From NCBI RefSeq assembly GCF_001590865.1, contig NZ_BBUY01000012.1, positions 62,001-126,000 of the forward strand: DNA of 64,000 bases, in the 5' to 3' direction. Source of the stretch: Streptomyces sp. NBRC 110611. Lineage in GTDB: Bacteria; Actinomycetota; Actinomycetes; Streptomycetales; Streptomycetaceae. This document shows positions 16,345 through 25,280 of this stretch, piece by piece. The notes below the pieces were generated by a model that saw only the letters and a list, made by a program, of their open reading frames with translations, searched no databases and was not told where the DNA came from. How positions within the stretch are numbered: the first letter of the stretch is position 1; each line of letters begins with the position of its first letter. The translations under genes were made by a program, and so were the position numbers.

Positions 16345-16380
16345 GCCCCGCTCCGTCCCGGATCCGGCACAGAGCGGGGC
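16345..16380 (-). terminator. Hairpin terminator after map
   Basis: A 9-bp stem, GCCCCGCTC paired with GAGCGGGGC, lies 19 bp past the map stop. There is no U-run, as is usual in Streptomyces. Confidence 0.6.
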
Positions 16381-16398
16381 GGGGCGCTCCGCCGCAGG

Positions 16399-17256
16399 TC
16401 AGGGCAGGGTCAGGATCTCCACCCCGGTCTCCGTCACCACCAGGGTGTGCTCGAACTGCGCGGTCCGCTTGCGGTCCTTGGTCACCACGGTCCAGCCGTC
16501 GTCCCACATGTCGTACTCGTACGTGCCCAGCGTCAGCATCGGCTCGATCGTGAAGGTCATTCCGGGCTTGATGTCGGTGGTGTGGTGCGGGCTGTCGTAG
16601 TGCGGAACGATCAGGCCGGAGTGGAAGGACGAGTTGATGCCGTGACCGGTGAAGTCGCGGACCACGCCGTAGCCGAAGCGCTTGGCGTACGACTCGATGA
16701 CCCGGCCGATGATGTTGATCTGACGGCCCGGCTTGACCGCCTTGATCGCGCGGTGGAGCGCCTCCTGGGTCCGCTCCACCAGCAGCCGGGACTCGTCGTC
16801 CACCTCGCCGCACAGGTACGTGGCGTTGTTGTCGCCGTGCACACCGTGGATGTACGCGGTGACGTCCAGGTTCACGATGTCGCCGTCCTTCAGGACGGTC
16901 GAGTCCGGGATGCCGTGGCAGATGACCTCGTTGAGCGAGGAGCAGAGGGACTTGGGAAAGCCGCGGTAGCCGAGCGTGGAGGGGTAGGCGCCGTGGTCGC
17001 ACATGAACTCATGGGCGACCCGGTCCAGCTCGTCGGTGGTCACTCCGGGCTGGATGTGCTTGGCGGCCTCCGCCATCGCCTGAGCGGCGATCCGGCCGGC
17101 GATCCGCATCCGCTCGATCGTTTCGGTGTCCTGCACCTCGGGGCCCGTGTAGGGCGTGGGCGCGTCCTTCCCGACGTACTCGGGGCGCGGGATCGAGGCG
17201 GGGACAGGGCGGGTGGGGGAGATCTTCCCCGGGACAAGAAGCGACTGGCCAGACAT
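16399..17256 (-). CDS. map: Type I methionine aminopeptidase
   Basis: Removes the N-terminal Met from nascent proteins. It has 285 residues, with a ~35-residue N-terminal extension (MSGQSLLVPGKISPTRPVP) typical of the second Streptomyces MetAP. Metal ligands are seen in order: Asp in NLDVTAY, Asp in HGDNNATY, His in TGHGINSSFH, Glu in FTIEPML and Glu in AQFEHT. ATG 17256 is preceded by TACACT (17264-17269) at 7 nt and no ribosome-binding site, so a leaderless transcript is likely. The divergent neighbour is the small SPOR-type gene. Confidence 0.94.
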   Translation of the reverse strand: MSGQSLLVPGKISPTRPVPASIPRPEYVGKDAPTPYTGPEVQDTETIERMRIAGRIAAQAMAEAAKHIQPGVTTDELDRVAHEFMCDHGAYPSTLGYRGFPKSLCSSLNEVICHGIPDSTVLKDGDIVNLDVTAYIHGVHGDNNATYLCGEVDDESRLLVERTQEALHRAIKAVKPGRQINIIGRVIESYAKRFGYGVVRDFTGHGINSSFHSGLIVPHYDSPHHTTDIKPGMTFTIEPMLTLGTYEYDMWDDGWTVVTKDRKRTAQFEHTLVVTETGVEILTLP

Positions 17257-17321
17257 GCCAGCGAGTGTATCCGCGGGCCGTCGGGCAGGATGGTGGCACG
17301 GAACACCCACAGGAGGCGGCG

Positions 17322-17549
17322 ATGGCGCTGTTCAAGAGGCGGACGGTCGGAAAGCCGGGCGAGTGGTTCTACTGCCTCGCGCACCAGCGGGTGGAAGAGG
17401 GCCCCGAGTGCCGCGCCGCCGACCGCTTCGGCCCGTACGGCACCCGCGAGGAGGCCGCGCACGCCATGGAGACCGCGCGGGAGCGGAACCTGGAGTGGGA
17501 GACGGACCCGAAGTGGCACGACATGGGGAAGCGGGACCGGGAGGAGTGA
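17322..17549 (+). CDS. Small SPOR-type protein
   Basis: A 75-residue cytoplasmic protein of the short family annotated as SPOR-like in Streptomyces (GEWFYCLAHQRVEEGPEC...DRFGPYGTREEA). It has two Cys and a charged C-terminal helix (ETARERNLEWETDPKW). AGGAGG lies 8 nt before ATG 17322. A full SPOR domain binds denuded peptidoglycan, but this one has no signal or membrane anchor, so the role is unknown. Confidence 0.82.
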   Translation: MALFKRRTVGKPGEWFYCLAHQRVEEGPECRAADRFGPYGTREEAAHAMETARERNLEWETDPKWHDMGKRDREE

Positions 17550-17605
17550 ACCCTCCGCCGCTCGCGGACGATCACTCACACCAGCCCCCACTCACCTCTC
17601 GCCAC

Positions 17606-17722
17606 CCCTCCCACGGAGGGAAAGTCGCCTCTCCCCACCCCTCCCGCGGCGGGAAAGCCGAAGAACAACGGCTGGTCGCCAGGCCGGACGGCGCGTGGCC
17701 ACCACGGCGGGAGAGCCGAAAT
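17606..17722 (+). repeat. Repeated CTCCC...GGGA segments after the SPOR-type gene
   Basis: CACCCCTCCCACGGAGGGAA and CACCCCTCCCGCGGCGGGAA follow each other with the hairpin arms CTCCC/GGGAG-like, and a third partial copy (CGGCGGGAGAGCCGAA) comes later. They may serve as a terminator between the two convergent genes. Confidence 0.5.
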
Positions 17723-17730
17723 CGGGGAAG

Positions 17731-18372
17731 TCACCAGTGGTGCGGCGGCCCCGCGGTCAGCTCGTCCGCGAGGCGGGCCAGCCGGTCGAGGAACCGGCGG
17801 CGCCGCCGGGGTGCGGGCAGGCTGTTCTCTCCGGCGGCCGCGCTCACCAGGTGCTGGACCGTATCGAGATCCAGGTCGGGGGACGTGCCGCCGGCGCCCT
17901 CGGGCGGGGCCGGCTGCGGGGCCGGGAGTGCGGTGAGCGCGTCATGGGCCAGGGCGTGAAGATCGCGGTCGCCGCCGTCCAGGGCGAGTACCGTCGCGCC
18001 GTTGCGGCGGGCGTCGTGCACCCGCTCCAGCAGCCCGGCGCCCGGCTGCCCCGGCGCGACGACCAGCAGTGTCTCGCCCCGCCCGGCCGCCGCCAGCCGG
18101 CCCAGCCCGACCCCCAGATGGCTGGGCGCGCCACCGGGGACGCGGTGCCGTACCAGGGTCGGTGACAGCTCCGGCAGGCCCGACCAGGCGGCCTCGTCGT
18201 CCAGGTGGGCGGCCAGGTGCCAGGGCTCGTACGTGGCGCTGCCGACGAGCAGCAGTCCGCCGCCGTGCGATCCGACGGCGGCTCGCAGCGACCCGGCGAA
18301 CCGGCGGGTGGCCTGGATCCACTCGGTTCCGGCGAGGACCTCGCGCAGCAGCGCGACCCGTACGGCATCCAT
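17731..18372 (-). CDS. Conserved actinobacterial hypothetical (SIS-like fold?)
   Basis: A 213-residue cytoplasmic protein conserved, as I remember, next to this core region in Streptomyces; no assigned function. It shows GLLLVGSATYEPWHLAAHLDDEA and TLLVVAPGQPGAGLLERV...NGATVLALDGGD, alternating strands and helices reminiscent of SIS (sugar isomerase) domains, but no catalytic residues are recognisable. ATG 18372 is preferred over ATG 18381 by its spacing to GGCAGG. It is convergent with the SPOR-type gene and divergent from the reductase gene. Confidence 0.7.
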   Translation of the reverse strand: MDAVRVALLREVLAGTEWIQATRRFAGSLRAAVGSHGGGLLLVGSATYEPWHLAAHLDDEAAWSGLPELSPTLVRHRVPGGAPSHLGVGLGRLAAAGRGETLLVVAPGQPGAGLLERVHDARRNGATVLALDGGDRDLHALAHDALTALPAPQPAPPEGAGGTSPDLDLDTVQHLVSAAAGENSLPAPRRRRRFLDRLARLADELTAGPPHHW

Positions 18373-18449
18373 GGCCGGCATCCTGCCCCAGGGCAGCGCT
18401 GCCTGGTTGCCGATTCAACCGCTGTCACCCGTACGAAGGGGGCCGGAGG

Positions 18450-18510
18450 CTCACGGAGCGGAACAGAGGCCCACGGAGCGGAACTGAGGTCCACGGAGCG
18501 GAACGGGAGC
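18450..18510 (+). repeat. Three 20-bp tandem repeats
   Basis: CACGGAGCGGAAC recurs at 18452, 18472 and 18492 with a 20-bp period, followed by a C/G palindromic run (CCGGCCGGGCCGG). It lies in the divergent intergenic region. Confidence 0.7.
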
Positions 18511-18644
18511 CCGGCCGGGCCGGCCCGGCCGGGGCGGCCGGCGGGGGCGGGGTGACGCCACGTCAGGTACGGGCGCGGAGAGCGGGGTTCGATGGCGGGA
18601 GGGACGCTGTCCGGGGGCGCGGAGGGCGTGACAGGATCACTGTC

Positions 18645-19373
18645 ATGACTACTCCTGACGATGTCACGACCCGCACCGCCCCGGCCGCCGGGAAGCCGGC
18701 GCCCCGCGACCCATGGGACCTCCCGGACGTCTCCGGCCTGGTGGTCGGCGTCCTCGGCGGCACCGGCGACCAGGGCCGCGGCCTCGCCTACCGGCTCGCC
18801 AAGGCCGGGCAGCAGGTGATCATCGGCTCCCGGGCCGCCGAGCGCGCACGGACCGCCGCCGAGGAACTCGGCCTTGGTATCGAGGGCGCGGAGAACGCGG
18901 AGTGTGCACGGCGCAGCGATGTGGTGATCATCGCCGTGCCGTGGGAGGGGCATGCCAAGACCCTGGAGGCGCTGCGGGAGCCGCTGGCCGGGAAGCTCGT
19001 CATCGACTGCGTCAATCCGCTCGGTTTCGACAAGAAGGGTGCGTACGCGCTGAAGCCGGCGGAGGGCAGCGCGGCCGAGCAGGCGGCGGGGCTGCTGCCG
19101 GAGTCGCGGGTCACCGCCGCCTTCCACCACCTGTCGGCGGTGCTCCTGCAGGATCCGCAGGTCGAGCAGATCGACACCGATGTGATGGTGCTGGGCGAGT
19201 CGCGCGCCGACACCGACCTGGTGCAGGCGCTGGCCGCCCGAATCCCCGGTATGCGCGGGGTCTTCGCCGGCCGGTTGCGCAACGCCCACCAGGTCGAGTC
19301 GCTGGTCGCCAACCTGATCTCGGTCAACCGGCGGTACAAGGCGCATGCGGGGCTGCGGGTCACCGACGTGTAG
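18645..19373 (+). CDS. npdG: F420H2:NADP oxidoreductase (NADPH-dependent F420 reductase)
   Basis: Transfers hydride between coenzyme F420 and NADP in the cytoplasm. It has 242 residues: a variable ~28-residue head, then the dinucleotide motif VVGVLGGTGDQGRGLAYRLA, VIIGSR for the NADP phosphate, and the F420-side segment VTAAFHHLSAVLLQDP. C-terminal GMRGVFAGRLRNAHQVESLVA is typical. Actinomycetes use it to supply F420H2 for antibiotic and redox enzymes. It is a single-gene unit with no F420 biosynthesis genes adjacent. Confidence 0.92.
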   Translation: MTTPDDVTTRTAPAAGKPAPRDPWDLPDVSGLVVGVLGGTGDQGRGLAYRLAKAGQQVIIGSRAAERARTAAEELGLGIEGAENAECARRSDVVIIAVPWEGHAKTLEALREPLAGKLVIDCVNPLGFDKKGAYALKPAEGSAAEQAAGLLPESRVTAAFHHLSAVLLQDPQVEQIDTDVMVLGESRADTDLVQALAARIPGMRGVFAGRLRNAHQVESLVANLISVNRRYKAHAGLRVTDV

Positions 19374-19521
19374 GGCCGGTCGCGGCGCCTGGCTCGCTGC
19401 CCGCGTGCGGCCGGCCCCGGGCGCCCTGCCGCCCGCGCGGCGGAAGGCTGCCGGGCGCCGCCGAAAGCCGATGGGGGACACTGGGGGCAATTGCCCGATC
19501 CCTCACCGAGGAGCCGACCCC

Positions 19522-19701
19522 ATGCCCCGCCTCGCTCTCATGGCCACCGCTGTCTGCGTGCTCGCCGTTGTGGCAGCCGTCATCTCCTTCGTCGAGGGCA
19601 GCTTTATCGGGATCGTGTGGGTTCTGCTGGCCGGTATCTCCAGCAACATGGCGTGGTTCTACGTACGGAAGGCCAGGCTGGAGCGGGCGCAGGGGGCCTA
19701 G
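19522..19701 (+). CDS. Small two-helix membrane protein
   Basis: A 59-residue protein with two hydrophobic segments (LALMATAVCVLAVVAAVISF and FIGIVWVLLAGISSNMAWF) and a basic tail (YVRKARLERAQ), so both ends are probably cytoplasmic. GAGGAG lies 8 nt before ATG 19522. No family recognised. Confidence 0.7.
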   Translation: MPRLALMATAVCVLAVVAAVISFVEGSFIGIVWVLLAGISSNMAWFYVRKARLERAQGA

Positions 19702-19827
19702 ATCGGCCTGAATGCCGGCCTGAACCGACTGCATGCCGGCTTGAACTGGCCCGGACCGGCCCGGACCGCTGTGCGGTACGCGGGCGGCGGCCCGTAGCGG
19801 TGATGCGTAGTGATGAGCGGTGACGGC
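19702..19827. other. Intergenic with imperfect direct repeats
   Basis: ATGCCGGCCTGAACCG and ATGCCGGCTTGAACTGG are near copies, followed by GGCCCGGACCGGCCCGGACC. There is no obvious terminator between these convergent genes. Confidence 0.35.
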
Positions 19828-20634
19828 TCAGAGCAGGCCGCTGATCTGCGGAAGCTCCGGCGCGCCTTCCCAGAAGCGGAAGAGCTGCTGGCCGATGTAG
19901 GTGTCGACGGGGGAGACGCCGAGGCCGCCCAGGACGGTGTCCACGAAGTCGAAGAAGACCCGGTTGACCTCCGGGACCCACAGCAGCCCGAAGACCGCGA
20001 GCAGGCCGAACGGCGCGAACGGCGCCACCTGCCGCCGCAGCTTCGGCGACAGCCAGGGTTCGAGCACGCCGTAGCCGTCCAGGCCCGGGACCGGGAGGAA
20101 GTTCAGGATCGCGGCGGTCACCTGGAGCAGGGCGAGGAAGGCGAGGGCGAAGCGGAAGGCGGCGGGCACGCCGTCCAGGGCGTGCAGCCAGAACGGGGCC
20201 GTGCAGACCACCGCGAACAGGACGTTCGTCAGGGGACCGGCCGCCGAGATCAGGCTGTGCCGCCAGCGGCCCTGGATCCGGCCGCGCTCGATGAACACCG
20301 CGCCGCCCGGCAGGCCGATCCCGCCCATGATCACAAAGAGCACCGGCAGCACGATGCTGAGCAGGGCGTGGGTGTACTTCAGCGGGTTCAGGGTGAGGTA
20401 GCCCTTGGCCGCCACGGAGATGTCGCCGCTGTGCAGCGCGGTGCGGGCGTGTGCGTACTCGTGCAGGCAGAGCGAGACCACCCAGCCGGAGACGACGAAG
20501 AGGAAGACCGCGAAGCCGGGGTTCGCGGCGAGCGTGCCGCTCCACACGGCCCACCCCGACACCACCAGGACGGCGACGAGCGCGAGGAAGACCGGGCTGG
20601 TGCGGCGGTCGGCGCGCTGGATTGCTGTGGTCAT
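19828..20634 (-). CDS. Site-2-type (M50) membrane metalloprotease
   Basis: A 268-residue intramembrane zinc protease of the S2P/M50 family. HEYAH (in SLCLHEYAHARTA) supplies the two zinc His and catalytic Glu, and NFLPVPGLDGYGVL supplies the third ligand Asp in the LDG motif. About six hydrophobic segments are seen, and there is no PDZ domain, so it belongs to the compact class. Targets may be anti-sigma factors or small membrane proteins, but none is adjacent. ATG 20634 is the first start compatible with the family. Confidence 0.88.
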   Translation of the reverse strand: MTTAIQRADRRTSPVFLALVAVLVVSGWAVWSGTLAANPGFAVFLFVVSGWVVSLCLHEYAHARTALHSGDISVAAKGYLTLNPLKYTHALLSIVLPVLFVIMGGIGLPGGAVFIERGRIQGRWRHSLISAAGPLTNVLFAVVCTAPFWLHALDGVPAAFRFALAFLALLQVTAAILNFLPVPGLDGYGVLEPWLSPKLRRQVAPFAPFGLLAVFGLLWVPEVNRVFFDFVDTVLGGLGVSPVDTYIGQQLFRFWEGAPELPQISGLL

Positions 20635-20711
20635 GGTGCGGACTCCCGGGTGTCGTGATGCGCAGCCACGACGGTAACCGGAGCACGGGCCCACCGGGAA
20701 CGGGTCAGGTC

Positions 20712-20833
20712 ACCGGCCCCGGCCACGATCCGTCGGACCGGCCCCGGCCATGACCCATCGGACCGGCCCCGGCCATGACACATCGGACATCGGACCGGCC
20801 CGGCTACGACGTATCGGACCGGACCCGGCGAAA
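20712..20833 (+). repeat. 25-bp tandem repeat array upstream of the AfsR-type gene
   Basis: ACCGGCCCCGGCCA recurs at 20712, 20737 and 20762 (25-bp period), with two more diverged units at 20794 and 20818. CATCGG is locally duplicated. It fills most of the divergent region between the protease and the regulator. Confidence 0.75.
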
Positions 20834-20875
20834 CTCGGTGGCGAAACGGCTCGGGGCCTGGACGACAATGGGTCG

Positions 20876-23800
20876 GTGCGCTACGGAATTCTCGGCACCA
20901 CCCAGGCCGGCCGGGCCGACGGCACTCCCGTCGCCCTCGGCGGCGCGCGCCTGCGTGCGCTGCTCGCCGCCCTCGCGCTGCGCCCGGGCCGCGCACTCTC
21001 CCCGGACGTGCTGATCGCCGACGTGTGGGGCATGGACCCGCCCGCGGACGCGGCGGGGGCGCTGCAGGCCCTGGTCAGCCGGCTGCGCCGGGCCCTGGGT
21101 CACCCCGCCGTCACTTCGGTCGACGGGGGGTACCGGCTGTGCGCCGAGCCGGACGCCGTCGATCTGCACCGCTTCGAACGGCTCACCTCGGACGGCGAGC
21201 GAGCGCTCGACGCGGCGGACCCGGCCCGCGCCGCCGAGCTGCTCGACGAGGCGCTGGCGCTGTGGCGCGGCCCGGCCCTCGCCGACCTCCCGGACGCCGG
21301 GGCGGAGGCGGCCCGCGCCGAGAGCCGCCGCCTGGACGCCCAGCGTCTCCGCCTCGCCGCCGACCTCGCCCTCGGCCGGGCCGAGCGGGCGCTGCCCGCC
21401 CTCCGCGCGCTGTGCCAGGACCACCCCCTCGACGAGCCGTTGCAGGCCCTGCGGCTGCGCGCGCTGCGTGCCGCGGGCCGTACGGCGGAGGCGCTGGCGG
21501 CCTACGAGGAGATACGCACCGGCCTCGCCGACCGCCTCGGCGCCGACCCCGGCCCGGAGCTGCGCGCCCTGCACGCCGAGCTGCTGGGGCCGGTGCCGGT
21601 GTCGGTGCCGCCGGTGCGGGGGCGGGTGCCGGATGCCGTGGGGCCGGGCGCACCCCCACCCGACCGGAGGCCGGGGAAGGGACGTCCGGCACCGGCACCC
21701 GCAGCGGCCCCGGAACCCGGCCGTTCCCCGGACGTTGCCGCTCCCGGAGCCTCCCCGGACACCGAACCCGGCGGTTCCCCGTACGCCGCTCCCGGCTCCC
21801 CGCCGCCCGCGCGGGCCCGCTCCGGCAATCTGCGCGCCCGGCTCACCTCCTTCGTCGGCCGGGACGCCGACCTCGCGGCGATACGGTCCGATCTGGCCGG
21901 GCACCGGCTGGTGACGCTGCTCGGGCCCGGTGGCGCCGGTAAGACCCGGCTGTCCCAGGAGGGCGCCGAACGGGCCGCCGCGGCACTGCCGGAGGCCTGG
22001 CCGCACGGCGTCTGGCTGGCCGAGCTCGCGCCGGTCGACGATCCGCAGACCGTGCCCGAGGCGGTGCTCACCGCGCTCGGCGCCCGCGAGACCGTGGTCC
22101 GCGGCACCAGCGCCGAAGGGCTGCGGGCCGCCACCGACCCGACCGCGCTGGACCCCCTCGCCCGGCTCGCCGAGCACTGCGCGGGCCGCCGGATGCTGCT
22201 GCTCCTCGACAACTGCGAGCATGTGATCGGCGCCGCCGCCGAGCTCGCCGAGCGGCTGCTCGCGGACTGCCCCGGGGTGACGGTGCTGGCCACCAGCCGG
22301 GAGCCGCTGGCCGTCCCGGGCGAGGTGCTGCGGCCGGTCGGGCCGCTGCCCGACCCGGTCGCGCTGCGGCTGCTCGCCGACCGCGGGGCCGCCGCCCGGC
22401 CCGGCTTCCGGGTCGACACCGACGAGGAGACCGCGGCGGCCTGCGCCGAGATCTGCCGTCGGCTGGACGGGCTGCCGCTGGCCGTCGAACTCGCCGCCGC
22501 CCGGCTCCGGATGATGACGCCGCGTCAGCTCGCCGACCGGCTCGACGACCGCTTCCGGCTGCTGACCAGCGGCAGCCGCACGGTGCTGCCCCGGCAGCAG
22601 ACCCTGCGCGCGGTGGTCGACTGGTCCTGGGACCTGACCGACGAGCCCGAGCGGGCGGTGCTGCGGCGGCTGTCCGTCTTCGCCGGGGGCTGCGACCTGG
22701 CCGCCGCCGAGGAGGTCTGTGCGGGGGACGGCGTCGCGGCGTACGAGGTGGCCGGACTGCTCGGCTCGCTGATCGACAAATCGCTGGTGGTGGCGGCGCC
22801 CGCCGGCACGGGGGACGGCGCCGGCCGTTCTGGTGGAGGCGGTGCGGGCGCCGGGCGGCAGATGCGCTACCGGCTGCTGGAGACGGTGGGGGAGTACGCC
22901 GCCGAGCGGCTCGACGAGGCCGGGGAGCGGGCCGCCACCGAGCGCCGCCATCTCGTCGCGTACCGCGAACTCGCCCGTACCACCGACCCGTTGCTGCGCG
23001 GCCCCGGCCAGCGCGCCGGTATGGAGCGGCTGGAGCTGGAGCACGACAACCTGCGCACCGCGCTGCGCCGCGCCGTCGCCGCCGGGGACGAGCACGAGGC
23101 GCTCTGCCTGGTGTTGTCCCTCCAGTGGTTCTGGTCGCTGCGCGACCACCGGGGCGACGCCCGCCACTGGGCCGCCGCGGTCTCCGCGCTCGGCCCCAAC
23201 CCCTTCCTGAAACCGGTCGAACCGGCCCCCGACCTGCCCGAACGGCCCATCGACAAGCCGCCGCCGATGTCCGCCGAGCAGCTGGTCGAGGCGCGTCGCG
23301 AGATCCGTCTGGTCGAGCTGTCCAGCATGGACAGCGACCTCGCGGCGCTGAGCTCGCCGGAGATGCAGGAGGACCTGGCCGGGGTCCTCGCCGCGTACCG
23401 CCCCGGCATGCCGCAGACCTGCAAGGTGCCCGGGGTGATGTGGTTCTTCGCGGTGCTCCTCACCGGGCAGGTCGAGAGACTGGCGGAGATGACCGACAGC
23501 GCGGTACAGGCCTGCCGCCACTACGGCTACGACTGGGAGCTCGCCTACGTCCTGCAGCTGCGCTCCAAGATCTTCAACGACCATCCCAGGGGGCTGCCCC
23601 AGGCGGCCCACGACGCGGACGAGGCGCTGCGGATATTCCTGCGGGTCGGTGATGCCTGGGGGGCGGCCGAGGCGCTGTCGGGGCGCGGCGAGAGCCATGA
23701 GAAGCGCGGTGCTTACGAGCGCGCGGCCGAGGACTACCGGGCGGCGATGGTCCACTCCGAGCAGCTGGGCGCGCACGCCCAGACCCTGCTGCTGCGCTGC

Positions 23801-24418
23801 CGGCTCGGCTCCGTGATGATCGAGGACGGCCAGGGGGAGGCCGGCGAGCGGATGCTGCGGGAGGTGCTGGCCGAGGCCGCCGCCGAGGCCAACAGCGGCC
23901 GGGACGCCGAGCCGTTCGCCCGGCTGACCCTCGCCATGCGGCTGACGCTGACCGGCCGGCGGGACGAGGCCCGTGAGCAGCTGCACGCGGTGCGGGAGCT
24001 GTTCACCCCGCGCGCCCCGGACCTGTTCGTCGGGATCCTGGAGATGTCGCTGCTCTCGCTCGATCTGGACGACGGGCATCGCGACGAAGGGCTGGTGACG
24101 CGGTTCCGGGCGGCCATGGCGCTGATGCAGGACGCGCTGACCCAGATGGTCGCCCCGGACGTTCCGGTGATCCAGCTCCTCACCGGGGCCCGGGTGCTGA
24201 TGGCCGTACGCGGCGACTCGGCGGCCGTGGACGCGGCGCGCCTGGTGGGCGCGTACGACGCCCTGCGGGCCGAGGGCCATGTCCCGGCGCTGATCATCCG
24301 CGAGGACCGGGTCCGTACGGAGGCGGCGGCGCGGGCGCTGCTGGGCGACGCGGACTACGCCCGCGGGTACGCCGACGGCGGTGGCCTCTCCCTCGAAGAG
24401 GCCACCACCCTCATCTGA
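20876..24418 (+). CDS. AfsR/SARP-type regulator with NB-ARC and TPR domains
   Basis: A 1180-residue transcriptional activator. GTG 20876 begins the OmpR-type winged helix (VRYGILGTTQAGRADGTPV) directly; upstream codons fall in a repeat array. Order: DNA-binding domain (~1-95), BTAD dimerisation domain (~100-240), Pro/Ala-rich linker (~245-310), NB-ARC/AAA ATPase with Walker A GPGGAGKT (~350) and Walker B LLLLDNCEH, then a helical TPR-like C-terminal half. AfsR-type proteins integrate signals to activate secondary metabolism. No biosynthetic cluster is adjacent, so the targets are unknown. Confidence 0.92.
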   Translation: MRYGILGTTQAGRADGTPVALGGARLRALLAALALRPGRALSPDVLIADVWGMDPPADAAGALQALVSRLRRALGHPAVTSVDGGYRLCAEPDAVDLHRFERLTSDGERALDAADPARAAELLDEALALWRGPALADLPDAGAEAARAESRRLDAQRLRLAADLALGRAERALPALRALCQDHPLDEPLQALRLRALRAAGRTAEALAAYEEIRTGLADRLGADPGPELRALHAELLGPVPVSVPPVRGRVPDAVGPGAPPPDRRPGKGRPAPAPAAAPEPGRSPDVAAPGASPDTEPGGSPYAAPGSPPPARARSGNLRARLTSFVGRDADLAAIRSDLAGHRLVTLLGPGGAGKTRLSQEGAERAAAALPEAWPHGVWLAELAPVDDPQTVPEAVLTALGARETVVRGTSAEGLRAATDPTALDPLARLAEHCAGRRMLLLLDNCEHVIGAAAELAERLLADCPGVTVLATSREPLAVPGEVLRPVGPLPDPVALRLLADRGAAARPGFRVDTDEETAAACAEICRRLDGLPLAVELAAARLRMMTPRQLADRLDDRFRLLTSGSRTVLPRQQTLRAVVDWSWDLTDEPERAVLRRLSVFAGGCDLAAAEEVCAGDGVAAYEVAGLLGSLIDKSLVVAAPAGTGDGAGRSGGGGAGAGRQMRYRLLETVGEYAAERLDEAGERAATERRHLVAYRELARTTDPLLRGPGQRAGMERLELEHDNLRTALRRAVAAGDEHEALCLVLSLQWFWSLRDHRGDARHWAAAVSALGPNPFLKPVEPAPDLPERPIDKPPPMSAEQLVEARREIRLVELSSMDSDLAALSSPEMQEDLAGVLAAYRPGMPQTCKVPGVMWFFAVLLTGQVERLAEMTDSAVQACRHYGYDWELAYVLQLRSKIFNDHPRGLPQAAHDADEALRIFLRVGDAWGAAEALSGRGESHEKRGAYERAAEDYRAAMVHSEQLGAHAQTLLLRCRLGSVMIEDGQGEAGERMLREVLAEAAAEANSGRDAEPFARLTLAMRLTLTGRRDEAREQLHAVRELFTPRAPDLFVGILEMSLLSLDLDDGHRDEGLVTRFRAAMALMQDALTQMVAPDVPVIQLLTGARVLMAVRGDSAAVDAARLVGAYDALRAEGHVPALIIREDRVRTEAAARALLGDADYARGYADGGGLSLEEATTLI

Positions 24419-24449
24419 CGCCGTCATCCGACGCCCTCATCCGATGCGC

Positions 24450-25280
24450 TCACGTCTTCTTGCGGAACTTCGCCACCGCGAGCGGCATGGTGACCGCCGT
24501 GATGGCGACCGCCCAGCCGAGCGTGACCAGCGTCGGATGCGCCACCGCGCCCTGGCCGTTCATCAGCGCCCGGGCCGCGTCCGCCAGGTTGGAGAGCGGG
24601 TTGACCTTGGTGAAGCCCTCCAGCCAGCCGGGCATGGACGAGGTCGGTGCGAAGATCGACGAGCCGAACTGCAGCGGCATCAGCACCAGCATCGCCACGC
24701 CCTGGACCGACTGCGGGGTCTTCATGGCGAGGCCCAGCAGGATGAATATCCACATCAGCGCGGCGCCGAAGGCCGTGGACAGCACGATCGCGCCGAGGAA
24801 CTCCAGGAGGGAGCCGCGTATCTCCAGGCCGAGAAGGAAGCCCATGCCCAGCAGGATCGCGGTGGCGATCAGCATCCGGCCGACCTCGACGACGATCTTG
24901 GCTATCAGAACCGAGGACCGGGCGATGGGCATCGTCCGGAAGCGGTCCATCACGCCCTTGCGGAAGTCCTCGTTGACGCCGGTGCCCACCGCCATGGCGA
25001 TGTTCATGCCCATCATCGCCATCATGCCGGGCACCAGGTACTGGACGTAGTCGTCCTGCTGTCCCTTGCCGGCGATCGCGCCGCCGAAGACGTAGACGAA
25101 CAACAGGATGAAGATGACCGGCATCAGCACGGCGTCGAACATCGACTCCGGGTCCTGCTTGATCTGCAGGGCGTTACGCCGCACCAGCGCGCCGATGTGC
25201 CGCAGGTTGGCGCGGAGACCGATCCGGCCCTCCTGCGCACCGGGCTTCACCGGTGCCGCCGTCACCGTCGCCGCACTCAT
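24450..25280 (-). CDS. ABC-2 type drug exporter permease (DrrB-like)
   Basis: A 276-residue membrane subunit with six hydrophobic segments and the ABC-2 features QDPESMFDAVLMPVIFILLF and PLQFGSSIFAPTSSMPGWL (DrrB-type). ATG 25280 overlaps the TGA of the ATPase gene by 4 nt, so translation is coupled. With the ATPase it forms a daunorubicin-resistance-like exporter; the substrate is unknown. Confidence 0.92.
   Translation of the reverse strand: MSAATVTAAPVKPGAQEGRIGLRANLRHIGALVRRNALQIKQDPESMFDAVLMPVIFILLFVYVFGGAIAGKGQQDDYVQYLVPGMMAMMGMNIAMAVGTGVNEDFRKGVMDRFRTMPIARSSVLIAKIVVEVGRMLIATAILLGMGFLLGLEIRGSLLEFLGAIVLSTAFGAALMWIFILLGLAMKTPQSVQGVAMLVLMPLQFGSSIFAPTSSMPGWLEGFTKVNPLSNLADAARALMNGQGAVAHPTLVTLGWAVAITAVTMPLAVAKFRKKT

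Noticed and set aside
20712..20833. CRISPR or iteron array
   Set aside because: Units are tandem without spacers and no replication or cas genes are nearby.
20804..24427. A 1207-codon open frame antisense to the AfsR-type gene
   Set aside because: It mirrors the G/C third-position bias of the real gene, has no domains and is low-complexity Gly/Gln/Arg-rich.
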